The notes below the pieces were generated by a model. That model searched no databases. It had not been told where the DNA came from and saw only the letters and a list, made by a program, of their open reading frames with translations. Below are positions 25,701-40,700 of a DNA stretch of 64,000 nucleotides, piece after piece. Numbering within the stretch: position 1 is the first letter of the stretch; each line of letters opens with the position of its first letter. Location of the stretch: NCBI RefSeq assembly GCF_022581195.2, contig NC_061469.1, positions 1,612,001-1,676,000 of the forward strand. Reading direction: 5' to 3'. A program made the translations under genes and the position numbers. Source of the DNA: Helicoverpa zea (taxonomy: Eukaryota; Arthropoda; Insecta; Lepidoptera; Noctuidae).

Positions 25701-28700
25701 TACAATACTAATTGCTTTTAAAACGTCACAAACCACATGACAATATTAACATGGACTTGTCGTCATGTCCGAAGCAAAAAAAAATAATTATTATTAAATA
25801 CGCGTTAAATATAACTGACAAGCAAAATAGGTCGACCATGTGTCTTTATAAACTGAGACAAGTCCTTATTTATTATTCTTCCGCATTGTTTTTTTTTGCC
25901 AGGTTTGTTACTAGGTATGTTTTTTTGTGAACAGATGAGTGATTAAAAATAATTAGCATACGACAGACATACGAAATAGTTTTTTTTTATTATTCATCTG
26001 GCATAGAATCTTGATAGTTTGAATTGTTGAGATAATACGCTTTTAAAATCGGACTTTATGTTGTGTCCTTTATTATAATAGTTGTACTAAATCTTTTTAA
26101 TTGTTTATACGTTTTGCTGTGATTTATACTATTTTTTCCCCGTTTAAAATTCCATTGGACTTTGTATCGTTGTAAACGCTTTTTTCCTTACCAGGTAAAT
26201 TCCATGCTTTTCTAAGAACTGCATGCTGTAGGTATTTGTAATATTTTATATAGACGACAATGTTTTATACCGATATGCGAGAAAAGTAAATAGGTGATAA
26301 TTCGAAAATTTGTCAAATCACTGATTTTGTAAATTATAGGAAAGTAAATTTTCAAGGCCAAACTATGTAGTTAGTTACTAGTACGGCAATAAGTATTTCA
26401 ATGGCATTTTGCCAGTAGTGACATTGCCAATTTCCATGCTTATTGATGCCCCCATTCATACTTTATCTGTTTTAACATAAGACTTATCTATATTAATATA
26501 AAGTTTTTTTTGTTTGTTGCATCCGAAAGGCTCCGAAACTAATAAACTGATTAGAAAAATTCTTTCACTGTTGGTAAGCTCCATTCTTCCCAATCAACAT
26601 AGGTGAAATCGCGGGAAATGAAGATGTTTGTATTCGCAGCAAATGACATATGTTTTAAAAAAAACGTCCTGTGTTATCTATTTAATCACACATTTCTATT
26701 GTGACATAATTTTAATTTATATTTTATCAGAGAAAAAGGTATAATACCTTATGACATCAGTCAGCTGACTCAATGCAATGATAAGTAGGTGCCTACATGC
26801 ATATCTGATTCATTTGTAGGAATTACAAACATGGAAAATTGATTGTTCATGGAAAAATGTGTTTAATATTAAATATTGATGAAATGTTTTTATAAAACAA
26901 GCCTTGTGTAATAATTTCAGCTAATGTTATGCCTTTCATGTAATATCTTCTTTTGTTCTCGATGTTAGAAACTAAACTTTTATCACCAGTACCTATATAG
27001 CCAATCTATGATTTACCTACCTTTTCGTCTAAGTTCACTGACAACATAAACATCCGTTTTCTTAAAACTGTTAACGATTAACTTTCACGTTTAATTTTCA
27101 CTGTTCACACTTTTTTAAGAAAAACTGAAGTTTATGTTTCCGCGCAAATGTCCTTTTTCTCATCCTATTTCAGACCTACCATATAATTCTCGACCAGACC
27201 AGGTCTTTGTCCGTCCATGGCAAAATAACAAAACAGGAATTACAGACAGAAATTTCTAGGTCAAATCCTAAAGCCACTATATATTTTATTTATTTGTTCA
27301 TTTATTTCAGGCATCAAGGTCCATATCAATTTACTATAACCTTGTAACTTAAAAATGCTATAAATACCACTAACCAGATATTTTCCACCTCCAGCACATG
27401 CCAGTCCCATGGAAGAGGATGCTGCTGTCTCCTCCCGTCTGGGCTATCATCATCACCCACGGCGCCTCCGTGTTCGGCTACTTCACGGTCGTCAACCAGC
27501 TGCCGAGCTACATCGAGAGCATCCTGCACTTTAACATTAAACACGTGAGTTTTTAAGATATTATTTTAGACTAGCGACCCGCCTCGGGGTAACAGTATTT
27601 CCCCACTATTTAAGGTATGTTATAATACAAATAAACCTTCCTCTTTAATCACTCTATCTGTTAAAAAAAAACCGCCTGAAAACCGGTTGCGTAGAAGCGT
27701 ACAAAGGGACACGGGGAATAGGGATACAGGGACAGAAAAAGGGACTTAGTTTTTTATACTATGTGATACATAATTTTGTAAGTAGGTATTTTTAAGAAGA
27801 AGTGAAGTATGTAATGTCAGGACAGGTATAAGTAGTGGATTTACTTCATAAAAAATATGGTCAGCCTCAAGATCTCTTCGTGAACTCTAGACGTCATGAA
27901 GAGTCCAAAAAACATTTGCTAAAGTTACACATTGAAGTTAAGTTGTTATTGTCAACTTGGTGGAACCTGTTAAGAATTCTATGTGTATTTAAAAAAGGAT
28001 CAGCGTCATACACTGTCCAATTATTAGGAAAATGGTTACATCAGATGTCTATTGTGTGCGAGCAACTCAATGTCATATGCTAATCAATATTGACAATGTC
28101 CATCGCTCAAAGTAAAGCTTGTCATTTTGCAAACGACGTACATTTTCGAAAAATTATCATAATTACACTGATGACTTGCTTTTGCATCTTACTGTCCAAC
28201 GGCGTAAAAAACTAGCTATTGCATTTAACACCTATCGCTGTTAAAAAGCCAATTAATTAATTAAAACTGAAATAATCCGGGAAATATTAGCAAAAGTAGA
28301 AAAAATATAGAGTTCAACGTCCATAATTACTTCAGACCTTCGTGTTACGTCGTGTTATAAAACCCACAGGCATTCGGATTAAAAAAACCTTTGATATTAA
28401 ACTTTATATTAAAGTAGTAAGGTTCAGAATAAATGTGATACAAGTCACCCCACCTCGGTGACTGCCGCGCACTTACGATTTCATACGGTGACCATACTGA
28501 GAGAATCGAGCGGACAGTTCTTGCAAAATAATATTTATTTGTTTTGCATACGATTGCATAATTGTGTAACATTTAAATTTTAAAATCCCCTTTTTGGGAT
28601 TTTGAATTGTTTTTAAAAACACTTTTATTGTTGTTTTTTTGAAATGAAAGGTGTTTTAATATAGAGCAGTTTTGCATTTAAATGGCTGTTATTAGCTTTG

Positions 28701-31700
28701 TGAGCGTTGCGCCTTTGATTTCTTAACTTTAAAACAATGTGGTGTTTTATGCTTTTGTTGCTGTTTGCCAACTGCGCTTCGATTTAAACATTTCTAGAGG
28801 ATTATGATGCTTAATTATATTATCGTAGTGATACTTGTCGCCGCTCCCGCTGCCCCGGTGTGACTCGCGTCTTCATAAGATATCTGAACATGTCTTATTA
28901 ATTCATTATTTGATAATAATACCAATCAATAATGAAGTAAAATGTTACTATACAAATTAAAACTCGAGTCTTTCTGTTTAAGACATCACTTTTTCTCATA
29001 TTTTTTGGGATTGGTGCAATATGGTTTCCGCTTATCTCTGTGCCTCGTCATACTAACACAGTACAAGGTTGCACTTGCATTATAAATCAACTAAGTCTTC
29101 TTGATTATTAGTGTTTATTACCACACGTGGCTCATACTTCCTGCTATTATAGTCGTTTGTTGCTAGAGATTTCATTGTATGTGACTAGTGCACGTGCTAT
29201 TTAATACACAATGCGGTTTTGTTTACTTTATTAACCATCAGTTGAACTTCATTAAGACTTGAAGAATGAAGACATTGTCCTTTTTGTTAAGTATTCCTAA
29301 TTGGTGGATGAGAATGAACTGGTGATTTACTTCCCTTTGTGCCTTCAGAAATATTAACTCATTTATTAAAATTATAATCGTAACTATTGTTGATATTACT
29401 ATGATAATATGCAGTCGGATGTTTAGTCATAATGGCCATGCATTTACTTCTCATTGTGGGGAAGTACTGTCCAAGCACGCGTTAGCACCAATAGTTTAAT
29501 TTATTATCATAACTCATAGAAAAACATAGTTAAGTATTTAATGCAAATTATTTTGTGACTAGTGACCACGCGGACCAAACGTGAGACATTAATTAAGTTG
29601 GAATCGGTTTTGCCAAAGGATTAACTAGTTCTATCCGGATTTTACGGCATCCTTGTGAATATATTAAATATCTATTAGAATACTAATAGAGTGACCAAAA
29701 TAACTGATTCTAATAATCTAGTTTTTTTAACATGATTAAAGTTGAAAATAAATAAATATGGTATTTTTAGCATCTTTGTATCCCAACAATTGTATATTTT
29801 TTCATACGACACATTTTTGACGTCAAGTTTTTTTCTGTTACCACATGGTTTAGCGTTGTAGCTGCAAAATCTAGTTTTCATTTTTTTAAGTCTGAAAAAT
29901 GTATAATCTCTTCTCTCAATAGCTTAATATCATGGATTGCAACCATTTGGCTAAAATCTTTTTTTCTCAGACAAAGTCTACCAACAATTACCATCAAGTA
30001 AGCCACAATATTGAAATTTAGTTCAAGTCTTTAGCAAATGACAACTTGTTGAAGCTTATTAGAACTTATTTAGTGCAGGGCGAGGTTGCACAAGGTACTT
30101 ATAGGTAGATACATTAAATTAAAAACCCAGTTATATCACAAACCTGTGTAAGATTGCGATCAGTTACTTACTGTATGTGTCTGTATGTGTGTGTGTGCTC
30201 AAATAACACAAACTGGTAGTCCAACAGTGTTACCTAAAGCAAACTCTGATATTCAATTTTCACCTTTTTATCAGAGCGCTGTTGATTTCATCTCGCTTGA
30301 TCAGTGTGAGCTTGCAAAGGATAAACAAGCATCATGCAAGCCTGCCACCCTATTGCATCAGCCAAAAAGTTGTCCACCTCAAGTGGCTTTTATAGCGGCA
30401 AAAGCAGGTTGCCTCACTTCCACCGATGAGGCAAACGTTTGAAAACCATTGCCTTTGGCTCCTCATGCATATCTTAATAACAAACACTGAATTCCGCTAG
30501 TTTTAGAGGCAAAACTATTGAAATGTCATTGCCAATAAAATCGTAAAATTGATAGAATTATGTACCTATTAGTTCATTGTGAACGTATTTTTATTGTTGA
30601 TTTTACTTGCTAAAAGTTGATATGTGACGCTAATATGAAATGATGTCAAGGGGCTCGATATTTCATATTCATTAAAATTAAATTTGTAATAAGAAACATA
30701 TTGTTACTGCGCTTCTAGTATTCTTATTATATCTAGAAAATGACTGATTTAATATCATATAAATATTATTTGTTCTTTGAATTTCTCTTTGTAGAACATG
30801 TTTTATAAAAATACATAATATCCAGGTAAAAGTGATAAAAGTAACAGGATATTTATTGGTTAGAAATCGAATTAAGAAAGTTACCAGGGCAAGATATGGC
30901 CGCTTTATTCGCTGTCGGTTTCACTTAATTTTTTAAGTGAAATGAACTTTTCATTACTGGTATCATTTCTGTAAGAAATTGCAAAAGTGAGCTGTATGAG
31001 GGTCTTAAAGTTAGACCTTGCTCTTAAATGTAGCCAATAAATGCCAACTTTTGGCCTTACCTCTCTGTAATTAACGCATATTTGTAATTTTATAGAATTT
31101 TTCTAATAATACTTACTGCATTTCGAATACAGATAAAACTATGTAGGCGCCTATAAAGAATTAATCGTTCACCATTTAGCAATTTGCTTTTTCCTGCGCG
31201 TACAGGCCGCGTGATAAAGTTGCATTGCAATGGTGACCGGTTGTAGGAACATTTAGCAATGTTTGATTGGCCAAAAATAAGAACGCGGCAGGTTTAAAAT
31301 CTTTCTGATTTTTTTGACCGATATATATTGAAAATTCGGACAATACATTGGTTTTCGTTTACCAACTGTTGACACATTCAAAGTAAATAACAATCCATAT
31401 TAAAAATAGTAACTTTTTCATTTTCAAAATTGATAAGAAAAGAATAATTGATAATTTCGGAATCTTCGCATACACAAATTTTAAAAACCAATGTCAAAAA
31501 TGTGATAGTAGTAGGTACCAAACGTCTGTTTAAAAATAATAAAAATAACTCGTACTTTGAAAAAAACTGTATTGAAAATTAAAAAAAAAAATAAAAATTA
31601 GTAATTTCACTACCCATTGCGATTCTGAGCGTCGTGCGTCGTGTCGTTATGAGTCATAGCAGAATTGGGACTGTCCGACAAACGACCAACAACATGGTTA

Positions 31701-34700
31701 CCTTAGTAAAAGGCTTGCGATTATTTTTTTCTACGAATGTGTCGGCGATACCATATTAACGCGAACATTTTTGTTATTTTTCTTTAACACGAATAAAGTT
31801 TATTAGCTTTTGATATTCGTTTTATATGCACTTTACCACTAGTTTCAGTATAAAGATAGATATTAAAAATACTGAAAACTAAAATAACTAAAACTGTAGG
31901 TATCTACATAATTGATAGTTGCTATCAAAGAGAGTTAAGTTATATATTTAACATTTTTGAGTTTCATTTTGCGAATTAAAAAGGCCAATAGGTATTCTTT
32001 TTTTTTTATCTTGGACTTCCTGATTAGCGAGAGGTAAAAAGTAATAATACCTATTAAAAACTAGGCCGTATTATTAATCTGCCTACTCATGATCGAACGA
32101 GTGAATTCCGAAAATAAATCGCATACTTGGTTTTTCTTAATGCTTTTAGATCGGTATGCAGGTATACTAGATAAAAATAAACTAAAAGCTGTCAATCCAG
32201 TTGAAATGTCTTGTATGACCTCTTGAAGATAATTTTAGCTAAATTTAGAATTTTAGACTCTTCTGCCTAACCTTTTCCAAACTATGTTGGATGCAGCTAC
32301 CAGTTTAGACTAAAAGAACTAAAATATAACGTAGGTATAGTAAAAATTTTCGTTCTAGACATGATCTCACTGGAATTTGCTTTCAAGTCGTGCGTTATAA
32401 AAATCTTCACATGACGTACTTACTCTTTATAGTTTTACGAGAATTTATAAGTAGGTTAACGTCATGTCATGGGGATATCTTATTGGAGAATATAGAATTT
32501 ATACCTATATTTACGTACACTCTGCTTTTTTTTGGATCTTATCAAATGACTCCTCCTGCTGAGGGTGCAGCGTGAGGGAGTGTCAAGCTCTTACTGGACT
32601 AATACCCACCATGTGCCTTCTTAAGCCCTGTATGGACGGTCCATTTACGTACACTCTAACAAAGAGATTTGAACGTTAGATATCAACAATTTTAGCACAA
32701 AAAGCCACTAGATTGGCACAGTTAGCAAAACAGCAAAATTAATTCGTTATCAGATAACCGTAAACCCTCGAAATTTCCATAGCGAAGATAAGACTGACTA
32801 AGTACTGACGCAATTCCATGGTATTGCCATTAATAGTGCAAATTTTATCTCTATTGGATCAGCTTTTTATCTTTTCAAATAGAGATATTTATAGTGGTCT
32901 GCGTGAAAAATGTGAATTTTGTAGATAAAAGCTTATGTTACATTTTAGGTATTTTTAGCACTCTTATCGAAGCCGGAAGCGCCGAAAAAAAATCCTTTAC
33001 ACCTGTCATACGCAACTATGTCAGGCAAATCGGGCAATTTGACGCGGGTAAATGTGCCAAGTTTCATGAGATTTAACGTAAAGATTCCGAAAATTCCTTT
33101 ACTTCGGCGCGTTAGGTACAAAAATAAATCTGCGTCCACCTTAATTGTTCAGGTGTTACAGCAGTAACTGCAATTATTAAACAAATTAGTATGAGTGCTG
33201 ACATAAAAACAAGAGGTTTTTCACAAGGTCCATTGATTAAAATTATTTCTAAGATATGCAATAACAATGCTTGGACTACTTAAACAATGTATTTTTGCAT
33301 TGTGTAATATTTTAAGTTAAAGAATAAAAAAGGGTTTATCCCGCAAATCACTGAAGCGTAGACACAGTACAAACTTAGAAGTTGCTTGACCTAAAATGTG
33401 TCGAATGTAATCTTGCTTACCTACCTCAAGCATTTTTTGCTTGCAAACTTTAATTAATTTGCAGGGATGGGAATGACATTTGATGAGGATTTAATTAATA
33501 TATGTTGTGAAGTAAATTGAAGGCGAAAAAATGATTTTTTTTAAATATACCGTAAGTACCTGTCACTTCTGTTTCTGTTATACATATCACACACCGGCCC
33601 TTTATTGGTATCGCTTTATATAATAAAACGGAATTGCCAATATCAACGTATAAATTGATAATTCTACTCATATTTTCCTTTTGACATAATCTTAAGGAAG
33701 CAGTAAAATGTGATTGAAACTTGCATGCGTCACATCTAGGGCAAATGATTTTCTTTATGTCTTGGTTTGTACATGTTTATTTTGTTACTTCTTCTTCTTA
33801 CACCGTTCCCAAGTTATGTTTGGTCGGCTTAATATGTATTCTTGTCTGTCAGCCGTCACACTAACAACCACTCCCTTCTTATTCATGTCATCTTTCAGAC
33901 AATCTATCGACCTTTTTCTTAGTATACCTCTGCCTCTCTATCCACATTCATACTTAACAGTTTTTGTAGCTTGCGTTTCACACCTTCTCATTACATGCCC
34001 ATGCCATGTCTGTCTGTTACAGCCTTTATATCGTCCCACTGCTGGGCACAGGCCTCCTCTCACATGGATAAGGATTGAGCATTAATCACCATGCTTGCTC
34101 AATCGGGTTGGTGATTTCAGACTATACCATGCCCAATTTTAAATCCGTAGTATATATTGTTACTTGACCATTTGGCGAGCTAACCATATCGTGTTTTCAT
34201 CTACTTACCTTCCTTTACAATCCAAGATGACCTCTTTACTATAGGAAGGAGTTTGTAAACGCAGGATGCAGTATCAAATGATTGGGAGACTTGTAATGGG
34301 CAATTTGGTTGGCCATTGTCAACCGGTGCTTATGGAGAAATTGTATTATGATGCAAGATATAATGTTAGTATGTGGAATGGTACAGTAGACCGCACATCA
34401 GTGGTAACTGTCATGCACCTTAACTCAATAGTAATAAGTACGATTTTCCTATAAAACTGTTACCACTGACCTGAAGTTGACTGTACTAACAGGAAGGTTT
34501 GCTTGTAGCATTTTAGAATACACTATCAGTCAAATGGTAGATACCTACTTCCATTTGTTCACGGAAGCTGTTTCGGCCGTTGTCACCCGCGTTTATATGT
34601 AGTTTCTTCCAGTATCAAGATAAAATATAGCTTTACAGTCTAAAAAGTAGTTTTCTATTGGTAAAAGTATTTCCAAAATTGGTTCGATAAATCCAGAGAT

Positions 34701-37700
34701 TAGTCGTCTCTCAGATATTCATAATTATGTAAATTAACATAACAATAATTATTGATTTAACCACCTCGCTCCGTTAAATAACATTTCTTAAGTTACGCTA
34801 AACGGTTCCGGCACTATAAAAGCACAATTAATAGATCCACTTGTCATCACAAGGTCTTCAACTACCAACAATCGTAATAGTTACGTCATCTTCCTACTTT
34901 CCTTGAGATGGGTAAATAGTCTGTGATTTGCATGGAAAACGTCTTTAAAGTTTTCAAGTCTAGCTATGACGACGGCCAAGAGTATAAAAAAAACACAATC
35001 TTGATCTTAAGTGTAAGCAGCAAGATACCTACTAAAACAATAGGTTCTACAAAGCAAATACATAAAAAAGTACACAAATTAAATGAAACATCCTTTGATG
35101 TCCGCATGACGGTTACAAGACAATAACGAAAATACAATAATGTATGATCCTTCATCTTACATCCGTCAGCTTGACAAAATAAATGGCGTTCCAGTACTTA
35201 CACACCTAAACGCATTATTTTCGAATTTAAATCCGTTATACGCCGATATAAGCGAGACACAATTGATTTTCTTTTCATAATTGTTTCATTCAAACAAACC
35301 CAAATGAACGATGTCGACAAAAAGCGGCTCAGTATCATCTATTTCCACATTAAAATCTTGTCCCAACAATTTGTCGTCTATATTTCAATATTATTACAAA
35401 CCCTCACACGATTGCGTAATTAGTATATCCTAATGATCTAGCTTCGTGCAATCATCGTAAGTGTTGGAGATTAAAGTCCTAAGCCAGCTGTAATGACTTC
35501 TAGGAAGATCAAGTAAAGGGAACCACACACGGCGCTGCAATTTTTATTTGATACAAATGTAGTAAGGGCCACTCGTGAGTCATGCATGATATTGAAAATT
35601 CTAAGAGGCTCAAATAAAAAAATGAAATGTTGTGTGTGCAAAAATTAAACATTTAAGTGACCTACCATGTAAGTGGAAGTGATTGAGTTATTGGTAGACG
35701 TGAAGAAGATTGATAGACGAAACACTATTGAGGTGCCATGAGAGAGGCTTGCATGCCGTGCACATGTAAAACTGATCTAAGTAATGTGGATCGGAATTGA
35801 AAAATTGCACGACAATTTACAAATACAAACAATTGTTTACAAATGCTCAATTGACCTCACAACAATTGTCATTCGCATAAATTAGCTAATTAAACAGCTG
35901 CCTCAAAAGTCTATTTATCAGTCATTTCGCAATTTGTTTTTTGAACCGTTTAAAGGAGCAATTGTAATTAAAATCCAATAAAAAGCGTCTCCTTGACAGC
36001 TCTTAATTCAGACATACTTGAAATCGACTCGTGCGCAGCCATACCTTAACAATTACCTGTAGACCATAAAATTTAACAGCGTGTTCAAAATTCCGTAAGT
36101 GTTTCTTGTGTCTCGGAACCGGTAATTTTTCTCAACGCTAATGCTAGTTGTTTGGTCTATCTTTAGGCTGAGAATGCTGTCTGGAGCCAGACACTTGATG
36201 AACAGTTACAACTTAGTTGCGTACGTGTTTGTAGTAAAGATGAGACGAGAAAAAATTGTGATACGATAGGCTTTTTTGCTTCTAAAGGCTATTAACATCA
36301 TCGCCCCCGTTTCGAAGCGGACGCTGCTGATTTTAATATATGTAGTATCTCAATTTATATTGAACTAGCCGTTTTCCTGCGGTTCCACCCGCGTCTTGTG
36401 GGAACTACTGCCCGTACCGGGGTAAAATATAGCCTATGTTACTCGGGAAGAGTGTATCTTTCCAACAGTGAAAGAATTTTTCAAATATGTTCAGTACTTT
36501 TGGAGCCATTAGGGTGTTACAAAAATGTTTCCTTATTTATAATTATACTAGCTTTTGCCCGCGGCTTCGCTCCCGTCAACTGACTTCTCTACTTTACCCT
36601 ATTTTTTTTTTCATAAGAACCTTCTGACAATAACAAACACAACAAAAAAATAATTAGCCAAATTGGTCCAGGCGTTGTTGAGTTATGCGCTTACCAACAC
36701 ATTTTGCGATTCATTTTTATATTATAGATAGAAAACACGCTTAGGACAAAGCGCAGTGAACCTCCTAAGCTGGTTTCTAGTGTCATTTGTTTTGCTAATT
36801 TTAACTTTACGGCTGCCTTATTTACTCGTAGGTTCAGCTGATGGCTGGAGATACTTTTATAAATACATAGATTCTTCTGTATTTATAGCTAGAACTTGAC
36901 TATTAGTTGAAGGCGCTCGAGTAAGATGTCCTAAGATCCTATTTATAAGTTATCTTGATTTTCCAAGGCTTGGTTTACTGATCCAAGTGTGTCAAATAAC
37001 TCCTAAGCTTTCGTTACCAAATTCAGACTTTATAGTTAAAGTTAAATTATCCATTTAGGCGTTTATAAGCACCTATGAACGTCAAAAATATAAATAAGTT
37101 TGATTCTAGTTGCTCATTCCAAAAGTAGCTTCCTATGGAGAAGAACGGGCAAGAAACTCCATGGTTACTACATATGTATATATATACTATAAATTTTTAT
37201 AGTACGCTGTAGCTACAAAAATACCGTTCAATGCAAATCGAAGGGTCGTGAAGGAATAGCCCTCGAATAGTCCCCGATGGGATTTACCGCTTCGACGGAA
37301 AATACGCAGATGGCGATGCCCTTAATAGTATTCTTAGAAGCCGAGAGTAGGGGCCAGGAGCCCGGGGCCCGGACATTGAAGGATAGACTTGGTATCAGAT
37401 TGGCATAGCTTTAGGCGCCTTATTGAGAGGGTGGCTGAACTTTTGAAATGCGAGGGGTAGTTTGCTCTTGACATTTGTAGGTTTGAAATCTTTGAGCATT
37501 TCCTTATGGCCGCTGTATTGTTAAGGGAAAATGATTAAACAAGCCATCGAGAAGGATACTCAGACACTGGTCTTTAATGTTTACCTGAGATTATTGCAAT
37601 AAAATGAGCAATAGATACAATAAAATTGGTTTAATGACTAATAAAATACAATTAACAGATATTATGTAATAAGTGTTACCGGTGAGAGAGCGAGTAAAAA

Positions 37701-40700
37701 TAAGACAATTTATCTTTAGCTTTTATTTTTTGTTTATAGTATATTTGCGTTAATTTCAATAGGGATCGTCCTTCCCCACTGATTATTACAATTATTTAAT
37801 TTCCGCAATAAAATTATAGCCTTGATCTCAGATTTTTTCTATTTTACTACCTACTCAAGTACATTTGGAACCTCCTTAATCGTCTTCATCAGTTTTAATT
37901 ACTTACCAAGGTTTATTTGTATCATTCGCATAATTTCACAAGAGCACAAGTGACGCATATAAACATAACCTTGCCGATCCCATAACTGTTGAAGGTCAAG
38001 GTCGTTTTATAGTGTTTATTGTCTTTTCTAGACTAGATATGACCTTGATTTTAATGAAAGTGGTGGTAAACGCTTTTCTTTATCTATGGTTATTAATAGT
38101 GATATAAATTGCAGAGATATCTTAATTGTGTGCTTTTAATAGTGCTCTAGTCTCGCTGGGGGATAACATAATAGCTAAATATGCCGATGAAGTGGTTCTA
38201 GATAGGAATATAGGTCAATTTGTCTGCGGGAAAGTCTAGACTATATTTTCCGGCTAAAATTCTAGACGGTCATAATGGAAGCAAATACACTATGTAGGTA
38301 GATAGCTTTGTCTATAAATCTACGTGATAGTATTTTTCTTTATAAAATATTTGTGCTGGTAGGATCAGTTTTGCTCAAACACAGACTATGTTACAGGTGT
38401 GTAGATAACTTAAAAAACTGCCTATTGTGGTTCAAAAAACCAATAGTAATTTACAAATATTCTAGAACATGTAGCAACATCAATAACCTACACAATACAC
38501 TCAGCAGTAAAATGCAAACCCATTGAAGTTGACCTGCAGAGCGAAACCTCGCGAAACGTTGCAAAACCGAGTTTATGGGACAGTCAATCTTTTGTGGCAA
38601 CCTGGCAATACTGGCAACCAATCACTGTCAGTTTTATAACTCCAAAAATAACAGACATACCAATATTTTTTCCTGTAACGGGACAAAGAATTCATCAAAG
38701 GCTGTAATTCCGAAATATTCACGAATTATTTCTTTAAGTCTTTGCCAATATTTGCCTTTTTAGGGTTCCGTACCCAAAGGGTAAAATGGGACCCTATTGT
38801 TTTCGCTCCTCCGTCCGTCTGTCACCAGGCCGTATCTCATGAACCGTGATAGTTAGAGAGTTGAAATTTTCACAGATGATGTATTTCTGTTGCCGCTATA
38901 ACAACAAATACTGAAAACTAGAATTAAATAAATATTTTGGTGGGCTCCCATACAAAAAACGTGATTTTTTGTCCGTTTTATAAATAACTAACTTCTGCCC
39001 GCGGTTTCACCCGCGTCCCGGATGTTGACAAAAACTATCCTATGTCCTTCTCCTGGCTCTAAACTACCTCCCTGCCAAATCGGTTTTTTTTCAGCTAAAT
39101 CGGTTCAGCCGTTCTTGAGTTATAAGTGGAGTAACTAACACGACTTTCTTTTATATACATATATAGATTTTACGGAATCCTTCGTACGCGAGTCCGACTC
39201 GCACTTTTTCGTTTTTTTTTTCCTTTAACGGGATAATCAATGCCCGATTTAGTCGGGTGCGTAAAATTACCATAAATATTCAGAATATCTTTATATGCAA
39301 GTTAGTGATGATGACTAAGTAAGACACTTTGTAACAAGTTACCTACCATGTTTGTTTTGCGGTTAACCACAGTGACCAGATATTTTTGTATGTTAACGTA
39401 GGGAAATAATTTTGTTTATGGCAATGGACTGTTATAGGCTGTTGACAAAGTTTATATGTGTTTGTTAGAGTAGCTTTCATTTAGTAAAGAAAATAACAAT
39501 AAAAAAGATGAAAGTGACAAATTGACCAAAGGCTGTCTGGAAAAGTCTGAACGTAACTTTTTATAACTGTTCTTCCGATAGGTCTTCTCTGCATCTCTCC
39601 TTGTTACCCATACATTTTAATTTGTACACCAATCAGATTTTCTTTATGCAATACAATAATTATCTGGTTAGTCACTGCCAAGCAGTTAAAGCAACCATTA
39701 CCAGTTAAAATTAACGTCGATTACAATGCGTGGGCGCACCAAATACGGATCATAAAGTTAATGAAATTCAGAGAACATCCTCCATGGCTAGACGGTTGAC
39801 TCATAAGGTTAACGCTCAGATCTGAGGTTATGTGAAAACAAAAGTGATATGCATTTTAACTACGAGTACTTATTAAAGTAGCCACTATCCCCGGATTCGC
39901 TGGGTTCTGTTTTTTTTTTATATAAATAAATCTAGATTACCTGCACATAAAAACCTTGCTGTTATTTTCTTTTTTTATTAATTCATGATGAGTATGATGA
40001 CCCCTTTTACTACGTGCAACGGGAGGAAGTGTCTGAGTTTTACCACAAAATAATAATATATACTTTCTGGTTTTACTGATTTAAACCAATTTTTGTTTTT
40101 TGCCTACGTCGAGAGTGATTCATCCGTTATGGTTCCTTTAGGGTCTCGATAAAATTGCTTGAACCAAGTGGTTCTATAAATAACATTGGTATGGTAACTA
40201 AGTATATTTTAAAATAACTGAACCAATTTTGGAGAGCACGGAGATGATAAAAAATAAGGAAGGATATACTAGTCGTAGACAAAGTTTCCTCTGTTAGTGT
40301 AGATAACAACAATTTGATTTACTATAAACCCGCTACAGGAATTTAATTCAAACAAATTTCCTTAAGGGAAAAATCTAATGTGTGTCACGGTTTTATAGTC
40401 ACTAATGGAATTGTTTAATTGATAAATAGGTATGATGTGGATGTGTATGGAGTTTTTCTATCTTGTGATTAATTCGTTTTAATTAGTGGGAATATTGGAA
40501 TGTTTATTGTTTGTATGAATCAGTTATTTTGGACGTAGTCACCAATCATTTCCGTTTTATTAATGTTTGGTTGTCACCATCCACTTTATCTTTTATTGAA
40601 TTAAACATTATTAGAAATCTTAATATGGATCTTTCTTCTTAGTTATGAAAAGATTGCACTTCTGCGTTTATGCACTTTGCACTTGTGTGCTTACATTCCT

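Larger units (their letters stand above)
24016..27394 (+). other. Intron 5 (3.4 kb)
   Basis: Contains repeats at 24060-24220, 24315-24480, 26500-26640 and 27041-27139, and the imperfect hairpin MITE at 25538-25683. Open frames of 70-73 codons at 24574-25143 overlap on both strands and show no splice context; I regard them as chance. Confidence 0.8.

Noticed and set aside
25712..25930. 72-codon frame after the hairpin MITE
   Set aside because: Lysine- and isoleucine-rich, chance composition of AT-rich DNA; no splice borders.
30185..30442. 85-codon frame in intron 6
   Set aside because: It starts in a (tg)n stretch, lacks splice sites and has no family resemblance.
33714..34085. 123-codon plus-strand frame
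   Set aside because: It lies over a reverse LINE 3' region and another repeat, and encodes low-complexity hydrophobic sequence with no known domain.
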